From Azospirillum sp. 412522 (GTDB lineage: Bacteria; Pseudomonadota; Alphaproteobacteria; Azospirillales; Azospirillaceae): DNA of 64,000 bases. The stretch lies in assembly GCF_019805165.1 (NCBI RefSeq), contig NZ_RWIJ01000020.1, positions 1 to 64,000 on the forward strand, read 5' to 3'. Below are positions 41,538 through 49,297 of this stretch, piece after piece. How positions within the stretch are numbered: the first letter of the stretch is position 1; each line of letters begins with the position of its first letter. The translations under genes were made by a program, and so were the position numbers. The notes beneath the pieces are model-generated. The model saw nothing but the letters and a program-made list of their open reading frames with translations. It was not told the DNA's origin and did not search any database.

Positions 41538-41622
41538 CGTCATCCCCGCGAAGGCGGGGATCCAGGCTTACCCATTGAGTTCGCTTGGGAGAATCTGGAT
41601 CCCCGCCTCCGCGGGGATGACG
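41538..41622. repeat. 85-bp intergenic inverted-repeat element, copy B
   Basis: The arms CGTCATCCCCGCGAAGGCGG... (from 41538) and ...CCGCGGGGATGACG (ending 41622) mirror each other over 28 bp, with an unrelated 29-bp centre. The length and arms equal copy A at 28770-28854. It lies in the 333-base guaC-uvrC gap, 65 bases after the guaC stop. The rest of the gap shows no gene. Confidence 0.85.
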
Positions 41623-41806
41623 GTCGACAAGGGATGTGCAGGTCTCCGAGAGCACTCAAACCTGTAAGTTTGGGTCTATGGGCTGCCCCCCTTGCCGCAT
41701 GGCTGACCCCTGTCGGCGACCCCGTCCGATTCTTGTCTCTTGGTCCCGTTCCGTTCTACTGCTTGGGTGAGCGGCGAATCGGATCTTTGCGGGAACGAGG
41801 GAGCTT

Positions 41807-43696
41807 ATGGACGGGGTGCCCGGCAGCGGAGCGGATGTCATCCGCGCCCAATTGCCGACCCTGCCGGACACGCCCGGCGTCTATCGGATGCTGGCGGCCG
41901 ACGGGTCGGTGCTTTATGTCGGCAAGGCGAAGAACCTGAAACGCCGGGTGGCGAGCTACACCCGGACCGACGGGCTGGCCAACCGCACCCGGCGGATGGT
42001 GGCGCTGACCCGCTCCATGGAGTTCGTCACCACCCACACCGAGGCCGAGGCACTGCTGCTGGAAGCGAACCTGATCCGCAGCCTGCTGCCGCCCTTCAAC
42101 ATCCTGGTGAAAGACGACCGGTCCTTCTCCTACATCGTCATCGGCCCAAGTAATAAAAGGGGCGGCCATGACTTCCCCCGCCTGATGCAGCATCGCGGCA
42201 GCGCCGAACGCCGTGGCACGTCGGGGAAAGGCAACCGCCGGGACTCCGACCTGTTCGGCCCCTACGCCTCGCCGCATCTGGTCGGCATGACCATCGCCGC
42301 CCTGCAGCGCGCCTTCCTGCTGCGCACCTGCGACGACGGCGTCTTCGCCTCGCGCACCCGTCCCTGCCTGCAACACCAGATCAAGCGCTGTTCCGCCCCC
42401 TGCGTCGGCCGCGTCGACGAGGAGGAGTATGCCGCCCAGGTCCAGGGCGTGCGCGACGTGCTGTCCGGCCGCAGCGCCGAGGTCCAGGCGGAGTTCGCCC
42501 GACACATGCTCGACAGCTCCGACCGGCTGGAATACGAGGACGCCGCCCGCTGGCGCGACCGCATCCGCGCCCTGACCGCCCTGCAGAGCCGCCAGGACAT
42601 CAATCTGGAGGACACGCTGGGCGACGCCGACGTGCTGGCCCTGCACCGAGAGGGCGGTGCGGCCTGCGTCCAGGCCTTCTTCTTCCGCGGCGGCCGCAAC
42701 CAGGGCACCCGCGCCTTCTTCCCCCGCATCGATGCGGAGGAGGAGCCGGGCGATATCCTGGCCGCCTTCGCCGCCCAGCTCTATGCCGACACCCCGCCGC
42801 CGGCCCTGCTGCTGCTGAGCGACCCGGTCGAGGCGCCGGACCTGCTGGAGGAGGCGTTGAGCCTGTCGGCCGGCCACCGCGTCGCGGTGGAGTGCCCGAA
42901 GCGCGGACCGAAGCGCCGCGCCGTCGAGCATGCGCAGACCAACGCCCGCGACGCGCTGGGCCGGCGGCTGGCCGAGCGCTCCACCCAGGCGACCCTGCTG
43001 GAAGGGGTGGCCCGCGTCTTCGGCCTGTCCGCCGCCCCGCGCCGGGTCGAGATCTACGACACCTCGCACATCCAGGGGTCCTTCCCGGTCGGCGCCATGG
43101 TGGTGGCCGGGCCGGAGGGGTTCCAGCGCAACGCCTACCGCCGCTTCTACATCCGCGATCCCGATGCGGCCGGCGACGATTACGCCATGCTGCGCGAGAC
43201 CTTCACCCGCCGCTTCCACCGCAGCAGCGAGGCCGGCCGCGATTCCGGGCAATGGCCCGATTTGGTCCTCATCGACGGCGGCCTCGGCCAGTTGAACGCG
43301 GTGAAGGACGAGCTGGCGATGCTGCAGATCACAGACATTCCGCTGGTCGCCATCGCCAAGGGGCCGGACCGCAACGCCGGACGCGAGCGTTTCTTCCGCC
43401 CCGGCCAGCCGCCGCTGACCCTGGCGCCCAACGATCCGGTGCTGCATTTCCTGCAAAGGCTGCGCGACGAGGCCCACCGAACCGCCATCGACAGCCACCG
43501 CGCCCGCCGTCTTAAGGCGATGTCGCACAGCCGGATCGACGGCATTCCCGGCATCGGCCCGGCCCGCAAGAAGGCGCTGCTCCATCATTTCGGCAGCGCC
43601 ACCGCGGTGGCATCCGCCGGCCTGAAGGACCTGGAGGCCGCCCCCGGCATCAGCGAGGCCATTGCGCGAAAGCTCTATGAACATTTCCATGGTTAA
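41807..43696 (+). CDS. uvrC: Excinuclease ABC subunit UvrC
   Basis: 629-aa nucleotide excision repair nuclease that makes both incisions around a lesion marked by UvrAB. The GIY-YIG domain is N-terminal (~20-100: PGVYRMLAADGSVLYVGKAK), the Cys-containing region RPCLQHQIKRCSAPCVG is at ~185, a UVR UvrB-binding segment at ~225-260, the RNase H-like endonuclease has RRVEIYDTSHIQG and PDLVLIDGGLGQL, and the C-terminal helix-hairpin-helix pair reads IDGIPGIGPARKKALLHHFG. GAGGGAG precedes the ATG. A short basic insertion (SNKRGGHDFPRLMQHRGSAE) follows the GIY-YIG domain. Confidence 0.96.
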   Translation: MDGVPGSGADVIRAQLPTLPDTPGVYRMLAADGSVLYVGKAKNLKRRVASYTRTDGLANRTRRMVALTRSMEFVTTHTEAEALLLEANLIRSLLPPFNILVKDDRSFSYIVIGPSNKRGGHDFPRLMQHRGSAERRGTSGKGNRRDSDLFGPYASPHLVGMTIAALQRAFLLRTCDDGVFASRTRPCLQHQIKRCSAPCVGRVDEEEYAAQVQGVRDVLSGRSAEVQAEFARHMLDSSDRLEYEDAARWRDRIRALTALQSRQDINLEDTLGDADVLALHREGGAACVQAFFFRGGRNQGTRAFFPRIDAEEEPGDILAAFAAQLYADTPPPALLLLSDPVEAPDLLEEALSLSAGHRVAVECPKRGPKRRAVEHAQTNARDALGRRLAERSTQATLLEGVARVFGLSAAPRRVEIYDTSHIQGSFPVGAMVVAGPEGFQRNAYRRFYIRDPDAAGDDYAMLRETFTRRFHRSSEAGRDSGQWPDLVLIDGGLGQLNAVKDELAMLQITDIPLVAIAKGPDRNAGRERFFRPGQPPLTLAPNDPVLHFLQRLRDEAHRTAIDSHRARRLKAMSHSRIDGIPGIGPARKKALLHHFGSATAVASAGLKDLEAAPGISEAIARKLYEHFHG

Positions 43697-43781
43697 GCTT
43701 CGGGACGCCGGGAAAGCGTCATCGCAGAGCGCGAACGCACTCTAATCTCTGCAAGCAATGGCGGTGTAACGATTCTGTAAC

Positions 43782-43801
43782 TTGCTGCCGTGCGGCAGCA
43801 A
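43782..43801 (+). terminator. Hairpin after uvrC
   Basis: TTGCTGCC (43782-43789) pairs with GGCAGCAA (43794-43801) across a 4-base loop, 86 bases after the uvrC stop. No T-run follows, so the terminator function is uncertain. The bases after it (to 43965) are AT-rich and likely hold the promoter of the next gene. Confidence 0.45.
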
Positions 43802-43965
43802 TTCAGCCGAAAATCGACCCGCTCATTTAAGAAAATTAAATAATACTGTGATCGGATAATGTATCGGCGGGGGTCCCGGATTGCTGCTTTGCGCCCCCCG
43901 CCACTTTCGCATCACGCCCTGCGCAAACCGCCCTCCCGCTCAGCTCCCAATCGAGGTGAAGACCC

Positions 43966-45657
43966 ATGCTGGCCGACTGGCACATTCAAACCAAGACGGC
44001 CACGGCGGCCGCCGTCGTTGGACTCTTCTCCGTGGTCACGGCCGTGGCCGGCTTCTACGCTCTGGACCGCACTGAAAAGGCCGTCGGCGAACTGGTCCGC
44101 ACCCAGAAGGAACAGCTCGACGCCTTCGACATGCGCATCGACATCATCGCGCTGAGCCGGATGGAGTATGAGCTGGGCAACGATCCCGCCCAGGCCGCCA
44201 GCTTCACCGGACAGGCCGACAAACGCATCGCCGAGATCAAGGAGCGGCTGACGTCGCTGGGCGCGCGGTCCGACCGCGACCAGATGACGAAGATCGACGC
44301 CATCCGCTCGGGCTTCGGCGGCTATGAGAAGAACGTCCGCGCCATGCTCGACACCGCCAGGACGGCGGCGGAAAAGGGCGGCGACGAGGGCCGCAAGCTG
44401 GTGCTGGGCGGGCTGAAGGCCAGCCGCGACGGGCAGATGGCGCTGACCGACGCGGTCAAGGCCTACAACACCGACGTGTCGAAGCGCACCGGGGCCGCCG
44501 TGCAGGAGGCGCAGACCCTGGCGGAGACGATGAAGGTCACGCTGGCGGTGGCGGCGGCGCTGGCGCTCGCCGTCGGCCTGCTGATCTCCATCATGATCTC
44601 GCGCGCCGGGCTGGTGCTGCCGCTCCGCGCCCTGATCGAGGAGGTCCGGCGGATGGCCGGCGGCGCGCTCGACAAGAGCGTGGAGGGCATCGGCCGCAAG
44701 GACGAGATCGGCGAGCTGGCCCGGTCGGTGGAGGGATTCCGCCAGGATCTGGTCAAGGGCCGCGAGGTCCAGGCCGAGGTCGACCGCCAGCGCGAACAGG
44801 CGCTTGCCGTCGCCAACCGGCGCGAAGGGCTGCTGCGCGCCTTCGATAGCGCCATCTCCGGCATCCTGCGCGGCGTCGCCTCCGCCGCGACCGAATTGGA
44901 AAATACCGCCCGCAGCATGAGCGGCATCGCCCAGAAATCCATGCAGCAGGCGACCAGTTCCGCCGCCGCCTCGGAAGAGACCTCCTCCAACGTCCAGGCG
45001 GTCGCCGCCGCGACGGAGGAGATGAACGCCTCCATCGCCGAGATCGCCCGTCAGGTCAACCAGAGCACCGACGTGGCCGGCGCGGCGATGCGCGAGGCCG
45101 AGCAGACCAACGCCGTCGTCGGCGACCTCGCCCAGACCGCCCAGCGCATCGGCGAGGTGGTGTCGCTGATCAGCGACATCGCCGCCCAGACCAACCTGCT
45201 GGCGCTCAACGCCACCATCGAGGCGGCGCGGGCCGGCGAGGCCGGCAAGGGCTTCGCCGTCGTGGCCAGCGAGGTGAAGAGCCTCGCCAGCCAGACCGCC
45301 AAGGCCACCGAGGAGATCTCCGCCCAGATCCAGGCGATGCAGACGGTGACCGGCACGGCGGTGACGGCGATCAAGGGCATCGGCGTCACCATCGCCCGCA
45401 TGAACGAGATCGCCACCGCCATTTCCGGCGCCATCACCGAACAGAACGCGACGACCGAGGAGATCAGCCGCGCCATCCAGCAGGCTTCCCATGCCACCGC
45501 CAGCGTGTCGGCCAGCCTGTCGGAACTGACGGAGGTCGCGTCGCAGACCGGCGATGCCGGCAGTCAGGTGCTGTCCGCCGCCCGCGACCTGTCCCGCCAG
45601 TCGGAAGCGATGCACAACGAGGTCGAAGGCTTCCTGTCGCACATCCGCGCCGGATGA
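43966..45657 (+). CDS. Methyl-accepting chemotaxis protein (563 aa)
   Basis: TM1 at about residues 10-33, a short helical periplasmic domain (~35-185) of the four-helix-bundle type, TM2 near 188-210, HAMP (~212-265) and a signalling domain with SLISDIAAQTNLLALNATIE and the conserved AARAGEAGKGFAVVASEVKS. GAGGTGAAG lies upstream of the ATG. It is a separate family member from the chemoreceptor at 36897-39071, with a much smaller sensor. The ligand is unknown. Confidence 0.93.
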   Translation: MLADWHIQTKTATAAAVVGLFSVVTAVAGFYALDRTEKAVGELVRTQKEQLDAFDMRIDIIALSRMEYELGNDPAQAASFTGQADKRIAEIKERLTSLGARSDRDQMTKIDAIRSGFGGYEKNVRAMLDTARTAAEKGGDEGRKLVLGGLKASRDGQMALTDAVKAYNTDVSKRTGAAVQEAQTLAETMKVTLAVAAALALAVGLLISIMISRAGLVLPLRALIEEVRRMAGGALDKSVEGIGRKDEIGELARSVEGFRQDLVKGREVQAEVDRQREQALAVANRREGLLRAFDSAISGILRGVASAATELENTARSMSGIAQKSMQQATSSAAASEETSSNVQAVAAATEEMNASIAEIARQVNQSTDVAGAAMREAEQTNAVVGDLAQTAQRIGEVVSLISDIAAQTNLLALNATIEAARAGEAGKGFAVVASEVKSLASQTAKATEEISAQIQAMQTVTGTAVTAIKGIGVTIARMNEIATAISGAITEQNATTEEISRAIQQASHATASVSASLSELTEVASQTGDAGSQVLSAARDLSRQSEAMHNEVEGFLSHIRAG

Positions 45658-45694
45658 GGCGCCGGCCAGACCGATGATCAGGGAAGGCGGCCGC

Positions 45695-46996
45695 CTACGG
45701 CACCGCCTTCCCGGTGAACGGGTTCCAGCCGACCGCCGCCAGCGCCGCCCAGGCGGTGGCGCCCAGGTGGGGCCGGCGGTAATAGAGGAAGTCGTCGGTC
45801 TTGCTGTCCGGCCCGATGGCGAGCCCGGTGGTCAGCACCTGTGGCCGGGTGGCGTAGAGATAGCCGCCGGGACTGATCTCCTTCAGCAACTCGCCGAACA
45901 GCCGGTCGGCATCGCCGCGGCGCCCGACGGCGCGGTAGGCCAGCGCCGCCTGCGCCGTGCCCTCCACCCACATGCCGTCGCGGTCGTCGTTGAAGTCGAA
46001 CCCGCCGTCGGCGCCGTGCGCCCGCTCCGCATAGGACAAGGCCGCCCGCCAAGCCTCCGGAGCCTTCGGCAGCAGCAGCGGCCAGAGCTGCGCGTCGAGA
46101 CCGGAGGTGGAATTGCTGACCGTCACCCCGTCCGGCGCGGTGCCGATGGGGAAATGATCGCCGCCCGCCGTCCACAGCGTGTCGAGGAAGGCGCGCGCCT
46201 CGCGCTCCGGTCCTGCGAAATCACCGTTCGAATCTCTGGCCAGCCAGCCGAACAGCGCCACCAGATCGGTGTTGTGCTCGGTCGATTTCCAGGTCAGCGG
46301 CTGCGGCGCGTCGTCGAATCCCTGCAGGCCGCCGTTGAAACCGCCGGGACCGCGCGGGTCGCGGGTATGCTCGACCACCCAGCGCGCCAGTTCCGTCGCC
46401 CCGTCGCGGAAGCGGGTCTCGCCGGTCGCGTCGGCCAGCGTCAGCAGCGCCAGCCCGGCCCAGGCGACGTTGCCGGTGGCGGTGCCGACCTGATAGGGAT
46501 CCTCGCCCCAATGGTTGCCGACGGCATCCCACCAGCCGTTTGGCGGAATCGGCCGCTGCTTTTGCGCGCCCGCCCGGTAGGTGTTGCGCAGCCGCCCCTT
46601 CCAGCCGGCGCGGTCGAGCGACACGGCGTCGAGCAACGCCTCGCCGATGCGCAGGGCGCGGTCGCGCTGGCCGCAGGCGGTCAGCGCCATGATCGCCAGC
46701 GCATTGTCGTAGGTGAAGGCGGCGTTGGACAGCGCCGGCTCGGAGGTCGGGCCGGGCGCATAGGAATTGTCATAGCTGCGCAGGAACAGCGGCCCGCGCC
46801 CGGACACCTCGTCGACGCGCGCCGCGAGCGTGGCGCAGGTCTTCTGCGCCAGCTCCTTCGCCGGGGGCAAGGGTGCGGCGACGGCGGGAACGGTCATCAG
46901 GGCGGATAGTCCAAGGGCGACCGCCGTCAGCGTGGCACGGCCGAACCGCGCCCCTTGCCGGGGAAGCACCCGCTTGACGCTTGCACGCTTGAACAT
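45695..46996 (-). CDS. Secreted protein with a predicted six-hairpin (alpha/alpha) fold (433 aa)
   Basis: The ATG at 46996 starts a signal peptide (hydrophobic core ~22-37, cleavage near AVAA-PL). The mature protein shows repeated Trp/Tyr/Gly-rich helical units, e.g. NAAFTYDNALAIMALTACGQ, PYQVGTATGNVAWAGLALLT and STEHNTDLVALFGWLARD, typical of (alpha/alpha)6-barrel proteins that bind or process carbohydrates. I do not recognise a named glycosidase family, and catalytic acids cannot be assigned. The gene converges on the upstream chemoreceptor gene with a 37-base gap. Confidence 0.75.
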   Translation of the reverse strand: MFKRASVKRVLPRQGARFGRATLTAVALGLSALMTVPAVAAPLPPAKELAQKTCATLAARVDEVSGRGPLFLRSYDNSYAPGPTSEPALSNAAFTYDNALAIMALTACGQRDRALRIGEALLDAVSLDRAGWKGRLRNTYRAGAQKQRPIPPNGWWDAVGNHWGEDPYQVGTATGNVAWAGLALLTLADATGETRFRDGATELARWVVEHTRDPRGPGGFNGGLQGFDDAPQPLTWKSTEHNTDLVALFGWLARDSNGDFAGPEREARAFLDTLWTAGGDHFPIGTAPDGVTVSNSTSGLDAQLWPLLLPKAPEAWRAALSYAERAHGADGGFDFNDDRDGMWVEGTAQAALAYRAVGRRGDADRLFGELLKEISPGGYLYATRPQVLTTGLAIGPDSKTDDFLYYRRPHLGATAWAALAAVGWNPFTGKAVP

Positions 46997-47165
46997 CGAG
47001 ACCGCCGGCCAATTCCAGGAAACCCCAGATATGGCCCCTTTGCCAGCCGGCGGCAACCGAACGGAGCAGCCTGAGCTCCGCCCTCTCCAGCCCTTGGCAG
47101 GGTGCGAAAAAAGGCTTTTGCGTCGCGAGGGAGGGGGCCTTTCGGCAAGATCAGGAAAGGCCGAA

Positions 47166-47188
47166 GCAAGATACTGGTGGTATCTTGC
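47166..47188. repeat. 9-bp stem-loop in the gap upstream of the six-hairpin gene
   Basis: GCAAGATAC (47166-47174) mirrors GTATCTTGC (47180-47188) around five bases. It lies 67 bases downstream of the hemerythrin stop and 170 bases upstream of the six-hairpin gene, so it could be an operator or a weak hairpin terminator. Confidence 0.5.
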
Positions 47189-47255
47189 AAGGTCTTGACG
47201 CGAGATTGCCGGAAAGAACCCGACCGCAGCAGCAAAATGGTTTTCCCGCACCCTG

Positions 47256-47726
47256 TTAGAGCGGCGCCAAGCCCGCCATGATGTGCTTCTTGCGGTCGGC
47301 ATAGGCGCCGCCCAGTTCGATGGCGCGGTCGTCGTCCAGGGCTTCCTTGGCCTCCTCGAACAGCTCCTCCTCCTCCTCGTCCAGATGGTGGCGGACCAGT
47401 TCGCCCAGCACCTGGAGCTTCTCCTTCCAGCCGCTGTCGGTGGTCTTCATCGCGTTCAGCTCGTCGAGCAGGCCGTTGATGAGGTGATGCTCGTTCAGCC
47501 CTTCGACGGTTTCCGACTTGGCTTCCTTGGCCTTCTTCAGCGAGGCGTAGAAGACGCCCTCCTCCACCTTCGAATGGGCCCACAGCTCGCGCTGCAGCTC
47601 TTCGAACACGGCGCGGCCGCTGCCGTTTGCCTTCTCGGTCTTGTCGAGCAGGCCGCGGATGGTGTCGTGGTCGGTCTTGATGCGGGCGAAGATATCGGCC
47701 TGGGTACCGGTGGTCTTGCTGGCCAT
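47256..47726 (-). CDS. Hemerythrin HHE-domain protein (156 aa)
   Basis: A four-helix bundle with the carboxylate/His pattern for a di-iron site: His20 (DHDTIR), His51 with Glu55/Glu56 (HSKVEEG), His80/His81 (EHHLINGLLDEL) and His113/His114 with following Glu residues (RHHLDEEEEE). The ATG at 47726 was preferred to the frame start at 47744 because the family begins near MASKTTG. Such proteins bind oxygen or nitric oxide or buffer iron. A GGAAC-N17-GTT promoter candidate sits just upstream, suggesting general-stress control. Confidence 0.9.
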   Translation of the reverse strand: MASKTTGTQADIFARIKTDHDTIRGLLDKTEKANGSGRAVFEELQRELWAHSKVEEGVFYASLKKAKEAKSETVEGLNEHHLINGLLDELNAMKTTDSGWKEKLQVLGELVRHHLDEEEEELFEEAKEALDDDRAIELGGAYADRKKHIMAGLAPL

Positions 47727-47779
47727 CGTCGGGGTCCTTGGCAATCGTTGGGGGACAAGTGTCGAACGGTTGCCAATAG

Positions 47780-47804
47780 AACCCCGCCGCGGCCGGACTG
47801 TTCC
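47780..47804 (-). promoter_or_regulatory. EcfG-type (GGAAC-N17-GTT) promoter candidate for hemerythrin
   Basis: On the minus strand GGAAC (47804-47800) and GTT (47782-47780) are separated by exactly 17 bases, the form recognised by the alphaproteobacterial general-stress sigma factor EcfG. The element ends 54 bases before the hemerythrin start codon. The same arrangement occurs upstream of the DUF4142-PRC gene. Confidence 0.6.
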
Positions 47805-47838
47805 CGACCGCGCGTCCTCAAGCCATGGCCCTGCCCCT

Positions 47839-48099
47839 TCAGCCCCGCGGATGCGCTTCCACGAATTCCCGCAGGGTGTGCATCAGGTCCACCGCATGGG
47901 CGACCTGCCCGTGGGCGCAGGCCTCCGCGATGTCGTCGGCGATGATGTGGGCGATGCGGTCGGCACCGCCAGGGCAGTGGGCAAGGCAATGGCCCATCTC
48001 CACCGCAACCATTTCCGGAACATGTTCGTGTTCGGCGATCGCGTCGATCTCGGCTTCGGTGAGATCGCTCAGCGCGATGCAGTCCTTGATCGTCAACAT
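47839..48099 (-). CDS. Small His-rich hypothetical protein (86 aa)
   Basis: The ATG at 48099 has GGGAGGAA upstream, a strong ribosome site, so the gene looks genuine. The protein is cytoplasmic and helical with 11 histidines and three cysteines: EHEHVPEM, EMGHCLAHCPGG, RIAHIIADDI, EACAHGQVAHAV. Metal binding is plausible. I do not recognise a named family. It lies between hemerythrin and a universal stress protein on the same strand, which hints at a stress role. Confidence 0.75.
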   Translation of the reverse strand: MLTIKDCIALSDLTEAEIDAIAEHEHVPEMVAVEMGHCLAHCPGGADRIAHIIADDIAEACAHGQVAHAVDLMHTLREFVEAHPRG

Positions 48100-48251
48100 G
48101 GCGCGTTCCTCCCGGGAACGGCCGGACTGCCCTGGAGGACCAGGGTCGAAAAACGGTCCTGCTGACCGGCAATCCTGCCAATGCCGACGCCGCGCGGCAC
48201 CCCGCCCAGTCAGGGCGACGGGAAAACCGCGCGGCCGAAGACCGGCAGCGA

Positions 48252-49118
48252 TCAGTGAGCCATCAGAACCGGCAGCCCGGCGTGGTTCAGCACGTAGCGC
48301 GTGACACCGCCCAGGATCATTTCCCGCATCCGGCTGTGGCCGTAGCCGCCCATGACCAGCAGGTCGGCGCCCAGCTCAACGGCTTTCTTGGTGACCGTCT
48401 CCCCAACGGGTTCCGATCCCGGATGCAATATAGTTAACTCAGGGTTAACCCCCTGCCAAGCGAGATATTGGGCGATGCGGCGTCCTGTCGCGCCCTCCGT
48501 CACCGAAGTTTCGGCGGTCAGCACGTTGACGCGCTCCGCACTGCGCAGGAAGGGCAGGGCCGCGGCGACGGCTCGAGTCGCCTCCGTCTTGCCGTTCCAG
48601 GCGACGGCAACGGTGTGGCCGATCTCCGCCGGAAGGTTTTTCGGCACCAGCAGCACCGGCCGGGCCGACCCCAGCAGCGCCGTTTCCATGGTGGTGTAGC
48701 CCTGGGTGTCGGCCTCGATCGAGGTGTGGGCGCAGACGATCAGGTCGGACAGGCGGCCTTCGGCCGGCACCACGTCCTCGATCCGGCCGATCACCTCGCG
48801 CCAGGAGGCGGACGGTGCCTCGACCCCGCCGGGGACTTCGCGGATCTCGAACCCGGCCGCGGCGACGGCGGCGTCGAAATGGCGGCGGGCGGCGGCGCGA
48901 TGGTTGTTCGATTCCGTCTCCGCCGCGCGCATGATCTCATCGACCATGGCGCCGGACATGCCCTCGCCCAGCATCGGCACGGCATCCCGCGGGTCGAGGC
49001 TGACGAACAGGCCGACGAGGTGGGCGTCGAAGTCGCGCGCCACCGCAATCGCACCCTTCAGGGCCACCGGATCGTTGTCACTGCCGCACAGCGGCACAAG
49101 GATGGTCTTGTAGGTCAT
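48252..49118 (-). CDS. Universal stress protein with two Usp domains (288 aa)
   Basis: Two tandem UspA folds (about 1-150 and 155-288). The second has an intact nucleotide-binding end, VMGGYGHSRMREMILGGVTR (G-x2-G-x9-G-type), and VLLVPKNLPAEIG marks the first domain's end. The first domain opens TYKTILVPLCGSDNDPVAL. Double-Usp proteins usually bind ATP and act in stress survival. It is read in the same direction as the hemerythrin and His-rich genes, with gaps of over 100 bases. Confidence 0.9.
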   Translation of the reverse strand: MTYKTILVPLCGSDNDPVALKGAIAVARDFDAHLVGLFVSLDPRDAVPMLGEGMSGAMVDEIMRAAETESNNHRAAARRHFDAAVAAAGFEIREVPGGVEAPSASWREVIGRIEDVVPAEGRLSDLIVCAHTSIEADTQGYTTMETALLGSARPVLLVPKNLPAEIGHTVAVAWNGKTEATRAVAAALPFLRSAERVNVLTAETSVTEGATGRRIAQYLAWQGVNPELTILHPGSEPVGETVTKKAVELGADLLVMGGYGHSRMREMILGGVTRYVLNHAGLPVLMAH

Positions 49119-49260
49119 GGACTCCTCCCGGACCGTTCGAGCGGCCCTTCCCGGACGGCGGCGGCCCGTCCGCCGGTGCGGCGGGCGATTCTCTCACCGT
49201 GCCATCATCCGCCCCATCGTCGCTGCGGTCCACGGCCCGGGACGGGAGGCCGCAGCCCTT

Positions 49261-49286
49261 CATAAGATGTTGGCATAAGATGTTGC
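49261..49286. repeat. Tandem 13-bp direct repeat
   Basis: CATAAGATGTTGG (49261-49273) is followed directly by CATAAGATGTTGC (49274-49286). It lies just downstream of the APH/P-loop gene and 143 bases upstream of the Usp start. It is AT-richer than its surroundings. Function unknown. Confidence 0.75.
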
Positions 49287-49297
49287 CGTTCCAGGAA

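Noticed and set aside
42160..42235. Frameshift or insertion in uvrC after the GIY-YIG domain
   Set aside because: The reading frame stays open, the insertion is in frame and basic, and all later UvrC domains are intact; it looks like a lineage-specific loop.
45681..45712. 10-bp inverted repeat between the second chemoreceptor and the six-hairpin gene as a terminator
   Set aside because: It overlaps the end of the minus-strand gene, has no T-run on either side and a long loop; I could not support a terminator role.
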